A stretch of 64,000 nt of DNA from an uncultured Prevotellaceae bacterium (lineage in GTDB: Bacteria > Bacteroidota > Bacteroidia > Bacteroidales > Bacteroidaceae): NCBI GenBank assembly GCA_902800495.1, contig CADCET010000010.1:1-64000 (forward strand), in the 5' to 3' direction. Shown piece by piece: positions 31,646 through 43,600 of this stretch; positions within the stretch are counted from its first letter, which is position 1; every line of letters begins with the position of its first letter. Both the position numbers and the translations under genes were made by a program. The notes under the pieces were generated by a model. It did not search any database. It saw only the letters and a program-made list of their open reading frames with translations, and was not told where the DNA came from.

Positions 31646-31975
31646 ATGGCTACTGATATAAAACGTCAACAAGTGATGCAGGCTATAACCGATACTGTGA
31701 AATCGGTACTTCCGACAGACTCCGAAGTCATCCTTTTCGGGTCGCAAGCTCGTGGCGATGCTCATGCCAATTCAGACTGGGATGTACTTATACTACTTAA
31801 TAAAGACCGAATTACATCACAGGACATAGATGATTATACTTACCCGCTCCGTGAGATGGGTTGGGGATGCGGTGAAATTATTAATGCTGTTTTATATACG
31901 AAAAAAGACTGGGCACAGCAAGCAGCCAGTCCGTTTAATCGGAATGTAGCAGAAGACGGAATACGGTTAACATAA
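31646..31975 (+). CDS. Minimal nucleotidyltransferase (MNT) domain protein
   Basis: This 109-residue protein has the polymerase beta-like motif VILFGSQARGDAHANSDWDVLIL (residues about 28-50), with the G-S-x-A-R-G and the D-x-D metal ligands intact. Such proteins usually pair with a HEPN toxin and act by AMPylating it. No HEPN gene lies on either side here, so this is an orphan; the missing partner may be elsewhere or the protein may have another target. It is A+T-richer than its surroundings. The ATG at 31646 fits the promoter; the longer frame from 31586 begins inside it. The next gene, 21 nt on, encodes a giant secreted protein. Confidence 0.85.
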   Translation: MATDIKRQQVMQAITDTVKSVLPTDSEVILFGSQARGDAHANSDWDVLILLNKDRITSQDIDDYTYPLREMGWGCGEIINAVLYTKKDWAQQAASPFNRNVAEDGIRLT

Positions 31976-31996
31976 CAACTAAAACAATAAACATTT

Positions 31997-34900
31997 ATGA
32001 AACAAACAAACTATTTTAAATTTCTACTGCTCAGCCTGCTGATGCTGGTTGGAGCAAGGAGTGCGTGGGCGGAAGTCTATAAGATTACCTATAATGGTTC
32101 GGACTCTGCCACACCATCGGGCTTCTTTACTTATGCGGGTAGTCACAACTTCAACGACAAGTTTAAGGGAGCCACCTATGACGGCACGACTTTTACTAAG
32201 GGTCTGAAGATGGAAAGTAGCTCACAGATCCTGTTTACTACATCAGGCATCTCGACGGTTACTATTGTCCAGTCTACATGGAGCGATAAAACGCTGAAAC
32301 TCGATGGAACCGAACTTGCTGTGGCAGATGCTGAGGCAGGAACTGGCTATCGTGTCTATACGATAGAGAATGTTCCAGCAGGAGACCATGTTATTGCTCG
32401 TGGTAGTGGTGAGAGTGGAATCTTTTATGTTAAGGTAGATGTTAATGATTCGCGTACGGCGACATCATTAAGTTTCGCTACGACATCAGGTTCTAAGGAT
32501 ATCAACGACGGTACGTCGTTCACGCTGCCAACACTGACAAAGAATCCTTCTACTATCTCAGTCACCTATTCGAGCAGCAATACGAATGTGGCTACGGTTG
32601 ATGCGTCAACGGGTGCTGTGACGCTGAAGAAGAAGGGTAAGACCACGATTACGGCTTCGTTTGCCGGCGATGAGAGTTATAAGCCCTCAACGGCAACCTT
32701 CACTTTGACGGTGGAAAACCGTGAGGCTGTTTTTGATCCCTCTAAGCTGTATGTCGTCAATACCTACGACTTCACGGCGATGAATAGTGTCGTTCCGACG
32801 AGAGCTTCTTCGGCAATTGGAAATATATTTAGCCTTTCTGGTGATAAAAATGAGAAAGTATATCAGTGTACTACGACTGGACTTGAGTTCTTGGCCATCC
32901 AACAAGCATATAATGAAGATGGAAAGAAGAAAGGGCTTAGGGTTGTCAATGGAAGTGGCAAGGGCCTTGATTGCCAGGGAGGTGACCGCTGTGCTGCAAT
33001 TCTTGGCATTAAGAGTGGTTGGGTTATTGAATTTGTGCACAACGTTCATACTTCTTTAGTGACCAAGAACGATGGTGAGGATGATGGTGTTAAAAAGCTG
33101 GAACTTTTAGAAGAGGACAATCACCATGCCTATCGCGCTTTGGAGGATGGCATGGTAGGCTTTTCTTTCCCGAAGTCCCATTATGTGCATAAGATTGTTG
33201 TTTACACCAGCAATTTGCTTGACATACCTGTAGCTGACATCGCAGCCTATAAGGCTTTGGAGGATGGCACGGAGTATGCCGTGACATTCACTAACGCTAA
33301 GGTGACCGCTGTTGAAGGTGGTTGTGTCTATCTAGAGGATGCCTCGGCTGGTATCAAACTGGATCAGGGCACCTTGGGACTTGCTGTTGGCGACGTGCTG
33401 AACGGTAAGATTATTCTTAAGCGTACAGCTGACGGTGCCGAAACCGTTACCGCTACCAATCTTGACAACGTCACCAAGACTGCAGGTTCCGCTGCACCGA
33501 CAGACGCTACGATGGCACAGGCAGTGACAACGGCCAAGCAGGATATGTACGTCAACTTGAGCGGTGTCACCGTGACGACCGACGGCGAGACGGTTTATGT
33601 CAACCAGGGCGGTAAGACTATCAAGGTGGTCAACACCCTCTTTGCCGACGCTGTCACTACCATCAGCGGCAAGAAGCAGTTAGAGTCGATAGCAGGTATT
33701 GCTACTGCTGAGGGCTTGATGCCGACGAAAGCCGCCGACATCGTGCTGGGCGCGAACGCAGACAAACTGCAGATAGTAGACAATATCGCTGCCTTCAAGG
33801 CTCTGGCCGACAAGGAGCAGGCTCAGCTGACGCTCACCGATGCCTACGTCACCTATAAGGGCGAAGGCTTTAGCTTCATTCAGGACGCCTCGGGTGCTAT
33901 CATCGTTGAGGATAAGTTGACCACTGATGCAGCAGGCAAGAAGCTGAATGGTTACTTCTCGGCTCAGCTCGATATCCTCAATAATGGTATTGAAAAGCAG
34001 GGTATGGCCATTACCGAAGCCAGCAATTATACGTCAGCTGACGGCGTGTTCATCCCCACCGTCTATAATGACCTGAGCACACTGAAGTCTCCCGACTTAT
34101 TATATAGTATGGTACGCGTGGGACGTTCCAAGATTACTACAGAGGGTGGTGTCAGCACGCTTGAGACCGCTAACGGTACGGGTTCCATCACCGTTCGCGA
34201 CATGCTGGGAACTGGTGTTAACGTGCCCGATAACCTGACTTTCTTCACAGGTATCGTGCTCTTCGACAAAAACGAGTATTTATTAGCTCCCGTCCACGTG
34301 GACTCGTTGCAGGAGTATGCCGCCTCTGTCACCGACTACGTGGTTGACGTTATGGAGGAAGGCGAAACCATAGAAGCTGGTGAGACGAAGGTGCTGACGG
34401 GTGTCATGATGAACACCACCGTCGACGCTCCTGTCGTGGCTGAAGCCAAGACCGTCGGCGAGGGCGATAAGCAGAAGAACTTCACAGCCAAGATCGAGGG
34501 CAACAACTACCAGTTCGAGGCTACGAAGACCGGTGTGCTGACCGTCTATACCGAGAAGCAGCCGAAGCAGAAGCTGAACGTCACCGAGGATGGCGAGGCC
34601 ATGAAGGACTTCACCGACTTCGAGCAGAAGCTTGACTCTATCCAGATTCCTGTCACTGCCGGCCACAGCTATCTGCTGTCTACCACCGAACCGCCGCTGA
34701 ACCTCTACGGCTTCACCTTCGCGCCCGAGGATAAGAACGCTCTCGACCTGGCTCGCAATATCGCTACGTTCAAGAAACTCTACGACGGCATGGTGGCTGT
34801 CGAGGACACCCTGATTCTCGACGACGCCGTCGTCACCTATGTCAAGGGCGATAACGTATTCGTCGAGGATGCTTCTGGCGCTATCGACTTCTACGAGACA

Positions 34901-37453
34901 CAGATGCAGTTCTACGTCGGCCAGAAGCTCAACGGCTTCATGATCGGTAAGAACAAGGACAACAAGAATATGCCTATACTGACGCACAGCGCCAAGACCA
35001 AGAACTCTGTGTTCAAGGTTGAGAAGGTCACTGTCGAGAGCAAGCCCATCACCGTCGAGGAAGCCCTGGCAGAGGAATCTCTTGCACGTTTCGCTACGCT
35101 GAACAACGTTAAGCCCACCAAGGACCAGTACGGCTTCCGCGTGCTCGCCGACGCTGCCGGCAACTACATCCGTATTGAGGACCACTTTAACGTGTTCTAC
35201 ACGCTGCCTGAATATATCAAGAGCATTGAGGGTATCGTCGGCATCGACGCCGAGGGCACACACTTCTTCTGGCCCACCTCTAAGGAGGGCGTCGTCGCAA
35301 AGCCCGTTCCGGCCGACTTCGCTGAAGGCAAGTACTACCTGAAGAACGTGGGCAGTGGCCTGTTCTGGGGCGCCGGCAACGACTGGGGCACACGCGGTTC
35401 GCTGCTGAAGCACGCCGAGTACGTCACCCTGCTGCCGCAGGAGGACGAGACCTTCCAGATGGAGACGCAGGTGAGCAATGGCGGCACCGCCTACTACTTC
35501 GAGGGCGACTATATGGACAACGCCAACCCGATGAAGCTCACCATCAACAAGGTTGGTGAGAACCGCTACACCATCGCCGATCCTAACGGCAACCTCTTCG
35601 GCTACGACGGCACTTCAACCGTTCTGGGTAAGAGCATCGCCGAGGGCGACAACGCCCTGTGGCAGATCTTCTCTGAGGACGAGATGAAGGCCACGCTCGA
35701 CAATGCTTCTGAGGACAATGGCGTCGACGCTACGTTCCTCATCATCGACCCGAACTTCGGACGTAACAACCGTAACGTCGGTGCCTGGACAATGGCCAAC
35801 GAGGGCGTTGCCTACAACCTGTCTGGCGGTAACAATATCAACAACTGCGCCGAGTCTTACATGTCGACCTTCGTCCTGGCTCAGGAGGTGACTGTTCCCA
35901 ACGGTAAGTACGTGCTGAACGCCCAGGCTGCCGTGACGTTCCATGACGACCGCGTCATCAAGGACTACGACGGCAACGGCTATCCTCAGATTACGGCCAA
36001 CGACCAGGTGAGCGACTTTAAGGAGATGGAGACTGACGACCGTCTGAGCAATATGGGACAGCTGAGCGAGCAGTTCACTGCCGGCAAGTATGCTGTTGAG
36101 CCTATCACGGTCTATGTCACCGACGGCAAGCTGACCATTGGTGCCAAGAGCGAGCGCAACGACATCTGGGCTATCTGGGACAACTTCGAACTGACCTACT
36201 ACGGACCTGCTGCCGCTCCCGTTGAGACAGCCCGCGTTTGGGACTTCACGCAGTGGAGCGCCGCCACAGTGGACAACCTGAAGGCTGACGCTGCTGCCTC
36301 GAAGACCAGCGGCTGGAGCGATGTCGAGAAACAGGCCGACGCTGAGGCCGGTGCCGATCCTACTGAGGCTTCTAAGGACAACTGCTTCTGGCTGGCAGGC
36401 ACCGTCGATGCCGACGGCGAACTCACCGCTAACGGCGTGAAGATTGCTGAGACTCAGGGTCTGAAGTTCAACAGCGACTATGCTGCCAAGCGTTCACTGG
36501 CCATCGCAGTCAACTATCCTTCTACGTCGCTTGGCACTTACGCTGGCGGTCAGTATCTGTGGCTTGGCGGTGGTACCAACAAGCAGACATTCCCCTGCTT
36601 CACCATCCCCGCTGTCAAGAAGGGTTCGAAGATTACTGTTGAGGCGGAGTCGCACAAGCCGTCCGACGCTCGTGGCGTCGCCTTCTTTGCCAACAGCTAC
36701 GACGAGGCTAACAAGCTTGGCGAGTTCAAGCCTACGACGAAGGACACCTATACACTCGAGATTGAGCAGGATGCCGACATCGTCGTCTGGAACACCAGCG
36801 GCTGCCACATCTACACTCTGAAAGTGGAGTCGGCTCAGGCGAAGCAGTTCGACGTTACCTACGCGCTGGCAGAGGGTGAGACCCACGCTTCCGCCGAGAC
36901 CGTCAGCATCAAGGACGATACCAACGAGGAGGTCGCTACGCTGACCTTCGGTGAGGCTGGTGGCAACGACTTCAAGGCTGCCAAGGCTGATGCACATGTA
37001 GAGGGCTTTACGGCATTCACTGAGGGTAACGGCACCAATGGCAACAGCGCCGGTGGCACGTTCTATATCTTCAAGCCCGTCTATGACGGAAAGGTCGACT
37101 TCGCCGTTGTACTCAATGCCGGCAAGAACTTCTACATTGAGGAGGACGGTACGGCACTTGCCGACTTCAACGGCATCACCGTCGACGAGAAGAAGTACGG
37201 AACCTTCACCTGCGACGTCAAGGCTGGCAGCACCTATAAGGTCTACTGCTCTGGCTCGAAGCTCGGTTTCTATGGTTTGAAGTATTACAACACCGAGAAT
37301 CCTGTCACCGCCATCAGTGATCTCCGTCAGGCTCCCGTCGCACGCTTCGCCGAGGGTGTCTACAACCTGCGCGGTCAGAAGGTCGGTGATACACTTCAGG
37401 GTCTGCAGCCCGGTTTGTACATCGTCAATGGCAAGAAGATTGTCATCAAATAG
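31997..37453 (+). CDS. Giant secreted mosaic protein 1 (1818 aa)
   Basis: Exported protein (signal peptide MKQTNYFKFLLLSLLMLVGARSAWA) with no catalytic motif. Visible modules in order: a beta-sandwich (about 25-150), a bacterial Ig-like domain (about 153-245, TISVTYSSSNTNVATVDASTGAVTLKKKG), a lower-GC region (about 265-415), three OB-like repeats marked by 'VEDASGAI' or 'LEDASAGI' motifs (about 415-590, 600-775, 920-1100), a ricin-like plus jelly-roll module (about 1111-1405), two more beta-sandwiches (about 1410-1765) and the tail YNLRGQKV...GLYIVNGKKIVIK, like type IX secretion sorting tails. Probably surface-exposed, binding glycan or protein; this is inference. Confidence 0.8.
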   Translation: MKQTNYFKFLLLSLLMLVGARSAWAEVYKITYNGSDSATPSGFFTYAGSHNFNDKFKGATYDGTTFTKGLKMESSSQILFTTSGISTVTIVQSTWSDKTLKLDGTELAVADAEAGTGYRVYTIENVPAGDHVIARGSGESGIFYVKVDVNDSRTATSLSFATTSGSKDINDGTSFTLPTLTKNPSTISVTYSSSNTNVATVDASTGAVTLKKKGKTTITASFAGDESYKPSTATFTLTVENREAVFDPSKLYVVNTYDFTAMNSVVPTRASSAIGNIFSLSGDKNEKVYQCTTTGLEFLAIQQAYNEDGKKKGLRVVNGSGKGLDCQGGDRCAAILGIKSGWVIEFVHNVHTSLVTKNDGEDDGVKKLELLEEDNHHAYRALEDGMVGFSFPKSHYVHKIVVYTSNLLDIPVADIAAYKALEDGTEYAVTFTNAKVTAVEGGCVYLEDASAGIKLDQGTLGLAVGDVLNGKIILKRTADGAETVTATNLDNVTKTAGSAAPTDATMAQAVTTAKQDMYVNLSGVTVTTDGETVYVNQGGKTIKVVNTLFADAVTTISGKKQLESIAGIATAEGLMPTKAADIVLGANADKLQIVDNIAAFKALADKEQAQLTLTDAYVTYKGEGFSFIQDASGAIIVEDKLTTDAAGKKLNGYFSAQLDILNNGIEKQGMAITEASNYTSADGVFIPTVYNDLSTLKSPDLLYSMVRVGRSKITTEGGVSTLETANGTGSITVRDMLGTGVNVPDNLTFFTGIVLFDKNEYLLAPVHVDSLQEYAASVTDYVVDVMEEGETIEAGETKVLTGVMMNTTVDAPVVAEAKTVGEGDKQKNFTAKIEGNNYQFEATKTGVLTVYTEKQPKQKLNVTEDGEAMKDFTDFEQKLDSIQIPVTAGHSYLLSTTEPPLNLYGFTFAPEDKNALDLARNIATFKKLYDGMVAVEDTLILDDAVVTYVKGDNVFVEDASGAIDFYETQMQFYVGQKLNGFMIGKNKDNKNMPILTHSAKTKNSVFKVEKVTVESKPITVEEALAEESLARFATLNNVKPTKDQYGFRVLADAAGNYIRIEDHFNVFYTLPEYIKSIEGIVGIDAEGTHFFWPTSKEGVVAKPVPADFAEGKYYLKNVGSGLFWGAGNDWGTRGSLLKHAEYVTLLPQEDETFQMETQVSNGGTAYYFEGDYMDNANPMKLTINKVGENRYTIADPNGNLFGYDGTSTVLGKSIAEGDNALWQIFSEDEMKATLDNASEDNGVDATFLIIDPNFGRNNRNVGAWTMANEGVAYNLSGGNNINNCAESYMSTFVLAQEVTVPNGKYVLNAQAAVTFHDDRVIKDYDGNGYPQITANDQVSDFKEMETDDRLSNMGQLSEQFTAGKYAVEPITVYVTDGKLTIGAKSERNDIWAIWDNFELTYYGPAAAPVETARVWDFTQWSAATVDNLKADAAASKTSGWSDVEKQADAEAGADPTEASKDNCFWLAGTVDADGELTANGVKIAETQGLKFNSDYAAKRSLAIAVNYPSTSLGTYAGGQYLWLGGGTNKQTFPCFTIPAVKKGSKITVEAESHKPSDARGVAFFANSYDEANKLGEFKPTTKDTYTLEIEQDADIVVWNTSGCHIYTLKVESAQAKQFDVTYALAEGETHASAETVSIKDDTNEEVATLTFGEAGGNDFKAAKADAHVEGFTAFTEGNGTNGNSAGGTFYIFKPVYDGKVDFAVVLNAGKNFYIEEDGTALADFNGITVDEKKYGTFTCDVKAGSTYKVYCSGSKLGFYGLKYYNTENPVTAISDLRQAPVARFAEGVYNLRGQKVGDTLQGLQPGLYIVNGKKIVIK
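35329..36207 (+). repeat. Shared ricin-like/jelly-roll module, copy in giant protein 1
   Basis: Nearly identical at DNA level to 49169-50050 in giant protein 3. The stretch from the codons for DATFLI to those for TYYGP differs at only scattered bases, far less than the flanking modules. It encodes KYYLKNVGSGLFWGAGNDWG through WAIWDNFELTYYG. Confidence 0.85.
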
Positions 37454-37480
37454 GAAAGAGTAAAATTTAAATAACGTTAA

Positions 37481-37520
37481 AAGAAGTGGGGATATGTTGA
37501 AATATTCCCACTTCTTTATT
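37481..37520 (+). terminator. Intrinsic terminator after giant gene 1
   Basis: The stem aagaagtggggatat / atattcccacttctt (15 bp, one G.T) with a 6-nt loop is followed by a modest T-rich stretch. It leads directly into the promoter of the next gene. Confidence 0.75.
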
Positions 37521-37527
37521 ATATTTG
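37496..37527 (+). promoter_or_regulatory. Promoter of giant gene 2
   Basis: GTTG (37496-37499), 20 nt, TATATTTG (37520-37527). The -33 box is inside the loop of the preceding terminator. A leader of about 130 nt follows, ending in aaaaacaaaaaatt before the ATG. Confidence 0.65.
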
Positions 37528-37662
37528 CACGTTAATGTGCGCTTTCGGTGTTCGTGAGAATGTCATAAGTGCTCAATTTTGATGTCTATGCTTATAGAAT
37601 ACCTATAAACGAAAAGGAATAAAATCAATAACACTATTATTATTAACTAAAAACAAAAAATT

Positions 37663-40600
37663 ATGAAGAAAAGACTAACAAAGCTACTGCTGTTGGCTGT
37701 TATGTTGGTAGTCGGTATTTCTGCGATGGCACAGAAGGATGTGACAGCGCAGTATATCACCAATGCCACGCTCTCCAGTCTTGACGGTTGGACGAATCAA
37801 AACTTCAACACTCCCCAAAAAGGCAATAACACGACGGGGTATGCTGTTGAGTGCTGGGCTGGAAACCCATTGGCAAAGACGGGTTATAGTCTTACTCAGA
37901 CGATAACCTTACCCAAGGGCCATTATACGCTTGTAAGCTATTCATTTTATCGCCAAAGTTGGGGAGCCGCAGATAATCCCACCAAGTCATTGGCTTATCT
38001 GAAAGCTGGGGATAATCAGGTGCCTATAAAAACCTTGGGAAGTATCACCGCAGCTGGCTATGCTAATAGTCAGGCAGAAGGTGCTAATACTTTTGACTCT
38101 AAGATGTATCGCAATACCATAGATTTTACAATTGATTCAGATAATACTGCGATTGAAATTGGCATCACTGGTACACATGATGCGACTGCGTCGTGGTGTA
38201 TCGTTGGCCAGTTCGAACTGATTGACAAGGATCAGACCGCAACACTCGATAGCCCCTTTGATGTAACGGGCTACATGGTGAATCCCGGATTCGAGTATCG
38301 TGACATGAGTGGTTGGACAATGTCTCCAGCCAGTTCTTTTGGCACACAAGGCAACGAACAGACTTTCAAGACAGGTGGTTTCTATGCAGAGAAATGGCAA
38401 AGTTCAAGTGCAGGTGCACTTTCTGAACGCTCTTTCAGCCAGACCGTCACAGGTATGCCCGCCGGCTTATATAAGCTCACTGCTAATGTCGGTGGTGATG
38501 GAACTTACATCAAGCTGAACGACAAGACCATTAATGGTTCGGCTGAGACTGCCGACATTGAGGCATACAGCGTCATTGAGGCTGGTCAGAACCTTGTGAT
38601 TACCGCTGGTAAAACGGCTGCCGGCTCAGCCAACTGGATTCATTTCGACAACTTCCGTCTGCAGTTCTGTGGTGACGTGGCGGCTACTCTCGCCTCGCTG
38701 CAAGCCCAGGCTCAGAGCCTGATGACTATCTTGCCCTCCTCTGCCGACGCTAAGCAAACCTTGCAGACAGCGTTGCAGAATGCAGAAAGTGCGTCGAGTG
38801 CCGATGAGTATCTGCAAGCCATCAACGACGTGTCAGCAGCTATTACCAGCTATAAAGCTGGGTTGAGCAGTGTGAAGGTCTACCTCTACAATGTAGGCGC
38901 AGGAAAGTTCCTCACTTCCGGTAACTGGTGGGGCACCCATGCCGCCGTTGACGATGACGGTATGCCTATCACTGCATCTCTTGATGGTGACATGAAACTG
39001 ACTCTGTCGACAACTTCTGCTTTCAGTGGAAAGTTCTTGGGAGGCGTATGGATGGATTCTGGAAGTGCTACCAAGTGGACAATAACACGTGTGGACGGCA
39101 CAGACTATTTCACTCTGGAGGATGGTAGTAGCAAACTCTACTTTGAGGGTGAGAACAACGTCGAGTCCAGTGCTACGGCAACAGGAAATGCTACCTATTG
39201 GAAGGCCATGTCGAAAGACGATCTTATTGCCAACATGGGCAATGCTACATTAGGGTCTCCTGTTGACGCTACCTTCTTTATGACTAACGGTAAGGTTCGT
39301 CGCAACTGGCCGAAGTACATCGAAGGAACGGAAGTCACGGATAATGGTTCGTTTAATGCCAATGCCAAGGGCTTGTATAACGGCGGTTGCACCAGCTACG
39401 GACAGTATAGAAAGACCTTCGACACCTATCAGTCACTGACCGGTGTACCCAACGGTATCTATACTGTAAGTGTCAAGGGCCACTATCGCGCAAATCCTGA
39501 CTTTGCTGTTCCCTATCTCTATGCCAACAATCAGAAAGCTGACTTGAAGGTCATGGGCACTCTCAGCGAGGGAAACGCAACCGGTGCCACAAAATCATTG
39601 GTTGACGACACTTATCTGGTTAGCCCTATCACGGTCATTGTTACTGACGGAAATCTGAAGGTTGGCGTAAAGTCCGACGCTAATGTTGACTGGTGTACTT
39701 GGCGTGAGTTCACCATCAAGTATTTGGGCGATGATGTTACAGAGAGTTTTATCAACTCATTTGACATTCCTGAAGGAGCAATGAATGGTGATGTGCAGAC
39801 TGCTCTCAATAATGCAAAGAGTACTGCTCTTGGGAATCTGACTCTTGAGACGGCTGCGGCTCTTCTTGAAGCCATCAGCGCTGCTAAAGCTTCCATCGCT
39901 GCCTACGCTAACGCTGCTCAGTATCTGCCTGTGAACAAGGAAGAGTTGGCTGGCACTAACTTCTATGATGCCACCGTCTATCAGGCAAAGATTACTGATG
40001 CCGAGGCCGCTTTAACAACAGGTACGATGACTGATGCTGAGGCAAACAGCATCACCGACATCAGGGTTGCCCTTCATGCAGCCAATTACATCGACGACAT
40101 TCTGATGAGTGCATGGAATGAGGACGTTGAGAAGTGGGAGTCACTCCATATCAACACTTGGTCTACCGAGGGCGACAACGACGGCTCTGAGTTCAAGGTT
40201 CCGTTCTTCGAGTACTGGACTGGCGATGGAAACTCTCTTGGATCCAAGACGATGACGGCAACCGTCACTGGTTTGGCACAGGGCGACTATGCTGTCACCG
40301 CTTGGGTACGTGTACGTGCCAAGAATGGTGCTACTGCCAAGCCTTACGGCATCAGCATGAAGGCTAACGACGGTGATGCTATCGAGATTTCTGGCACACA
40401 GATTGGAACGTCTCAGCTCTACCTTGAGAGATATGCTGCCGTTGGTACGGTTGGCGCTGACGGTAAACTGACCCTGACCTTCGAGGTGGCTGACGACAAC
40501 AATATCAGCTGGTTGTCGTTCAAGGACGTGAACTACATGAAGGGTGTTGCTGATCTTGCTGCTTTCAAGCAGACTGATGAACCCATTCTGCTGAGTCTTG

Positions 40601-43600
40601 CTGGCAAGGAGGCAATTCTTGCAAAGGACGGCATCACCTATATCCAGGACGCTACAACAGGTCTGGCTGTCAAGGGGTTCGATATCGCCATCACTGACGA
40701 TAACCAGTTGCTTAGTGGCCAGCTCTACGGCACTGTCAGTGGTGATACCATCGTTGTAGAGGATAATATTTTGAACAAAGTCATTGTTAGCGAGGGCAAG
40801 GCTGAAGAGCGCAATGCAACAGCTGCCGAGGCAGCATCGAAGGATAATGCCTTCCGTCTGCTGAGGCTCAACATGGCCGAAATAACCGAGACGGGTGGCG
40901 TCTACTATGCCAAGATCGGAAACGACGAGGTGAAGATTGACAACCGCCTGGCAGGTGAGAATCTTGTACTGAACGCTGGCGACCTTGTCAACACTCTTGT
41001 TGGTATTACCTTCCTGGCTGAAGATGGCAACACTTGTGTGTTGGCTCCTCGCAATCAGGACGACGTAGTGCCTTTGCTGTGGAGATCTGAAGCTGACGGT
41101 GGCGACGACATCAGCGGTGCTAACGCCATCTCGTTGACTGGCGAAGAGTACATGGCTCGTATGGCTAACCTGAAGGCTGGCGACGTGCTGTATGTTGAAA
41201 TAGCAAATGCTGTTTCTGGCAAACTGATTGTTAACAGTGCTGCAGGCGACAGTATCTTTAAGATTCCAGTGACCGGTACAACGGTTGAGATTCCTGTGAC
41301 TGGTGACATGGAGGAAGAAATCCAGAATCACGGTCTTGTCATTGAGGGAAGTAGCAGCGATATCAAGGCTAAGTATGTCACCGTGTTCAACGGCAAATAC
41401 TATGCTGCGGCTAACCTTGACAATACCATTTGGCTGAGTGATGGCACTGCTGCCACACTTGGCAAGTTCCATTTCAAGGACGTACGCAAGGGCGACCTGC
41501 TGACTTCTGATGGCAACATGACTGCAGAAGGTGATATGGCTATTGCCTCTGGAACAGCTCTGACAGAAGATCAGGCATTAGCACTGCTCGATAAGACATT
41601 GGCCGTCGATGGTACATCTGTAGTGTTTACACTTGGCGACGATCCACGCGACGATACATTTGAGGCTGAGGCCAACGACAGTTATGCTCAGGGCGAGACG
41701 ATTCTGCCTACCGATGCTGATGCTGTTAACGGATTGATGGTGACCTACGGCGGCTCGGATGCCGAGGGTGCCCAGTACGTCTATTCGAAGGTTTATCCTG
41801 AGGTGAACAAGTATGCAACAGTGACCGAGGGTATCGGCCAAGTTCCTGTTGATGATGCTGACAATGCATACGACAAGGAAGAGAAGAACTTGCCCACGAA
41901 GGGTACATTCTATGTGTTCGAACCTACTAAGGACGGACAACTCGAGGTGACTGTTGGCGTAGAGAAGGGTAAGACACTCTTCGTCACCGAAGACGGTGAG
42001 GCTATCGTCGAGCAGAAGGAGACTGCCGACTTCGAAGGTCCTGTTACGTTCCCGGTTCAGGCAACGAAGACTTATTACGTATTTGCTCCGGAGACTAATG
42101 TTAAGCTCTTCGGCTATAAGTTCATTCCTACTGACAAAAATGCAGACAACACCGCCAAGGACATCGCAACCTTCAAACTCCTGAAGGCAGCTGAGGCCGG
42201 CAAGGCTGACAAGCTGCTGCTGAACGACGCCGTGGTTACCTATATCAAGGGCAACAACGTGTTTGTTGAGGATGCAAGTGGTGCTATCGACTTCTTCGAG
42301 ACAGGCATCCAGTTCTACGTTGGTCAGGTGCTGAACGGATACATTGAGGGTTGCAATGGTGTGGTAGATAACATGCCTGTGCTGAAGCGTGTTGACGGCC
42401 ATGCCACCAACACCTTCCAGGTGACTGACATGATTACGCCTGAGGCAAAGGCTATCGCTACAAGCGATGCTGTTAAGGAAGAGAACCTGGCTCGCTTCGC
42501 CAAGTTGGAGTATGTTGAATTGACCTCAGATAAGCAGGGCTTGCGTGTCCTTGCCGACCTTGAAACGGGCGAGAGCGTACGTGTGGAGGATCACTTCAAT
42601 GTGCTGTACGAGCAGGGTAGCCTGTACGAGAAGATTGAGGGTATCGTCGGTATCGACAAGGAAGGTACGTTCGTATTCTGGCCGACATCTAAGGACGGCG
42701 TCGTCATCAGCGATGGTTACAAGAAGGTTCAGGAGACTGAGCTCGACGTGACCAACAAGGACCAGGCTAAGTCGAAGAACAATCCTGTCGTGGGTATCAG
42801 CATCACACTCGACGGTGCTTGCAACGCCGGCTCTGGCAGTGCTCAAGCAGGCGCCATGACCAGCAAGGGCTACAAACTGCGTACCGCCAATGGCTCGCCT
42901 GTCGCAAACTCTGCAACCTTCACCGTCAACGAAGGTAAGACGGTTTACGGAATGGTTATCAACGGTGTCGGCAACTATAAGGCCAAGGACGAGACGCTGC
43001 CATTCATTAAGGTGACCAAGGTCGAGGTTGATGGCAAGGAGGTCAGCTTCGAGGGCGGTGAGTTCCCGGCAAAGGGTGCCAGCGACTGCGGTACGCTGAC
43101 GCTGAAGGGCATCAAGGCTACACAGAGCATTGTCCTCTACTTCGACAACTCTAACGCTGAGGGTACTCAGATTAACATCGCTTACGCTGTCACTTATAAT
43201 GGCGAGAAGATTTATACTAATAAGGAACTGAGCCTGATTGAAGAGGCCAAGGAACTTGCCCAGAATCGTGACGCCATCGCCGTAGGTTGTCTTGACGATG
43301 CTATCGAGGCTGCCGAGGCTGGCAACACTGAGGGTCTGCAGAAGGCTATCGACCAGTTCAAGGCCGACAACGCTGCCAGCAGTATCGACTTTACTGACAA
43401 GGTAGGTAAAGCTGTTAGCAGTTGGGTCAATGTCCAAGATGGAGAAGACTTCAAGGTCTATAACGGCGGTGGTGTTAGCCTCGTACAGGTCTTTGGCGTA
43501 ACAGGCGCAGGTGATGTGCTGACTCAGGAGATTACCGATCTTGACAACGGCACTTACAACATTGCCATTTATGCTACCTCACATAATGCCTGGGATGGCA

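Noticed and set aside
31646..31975. Toxin-antitoxin pair of MNT-HEPN type
   Set aside because: Only the MNT half is present; neither neighbour has HEPN motifs.
32453..37453. Giant proteins as phage tail or nonribosomal synthesis genes
   Set aside because: They have signal peptides, Ig/OB/jelly-roll modules and a C-terminal secretion-type tail; no phage or synthetase motifs.
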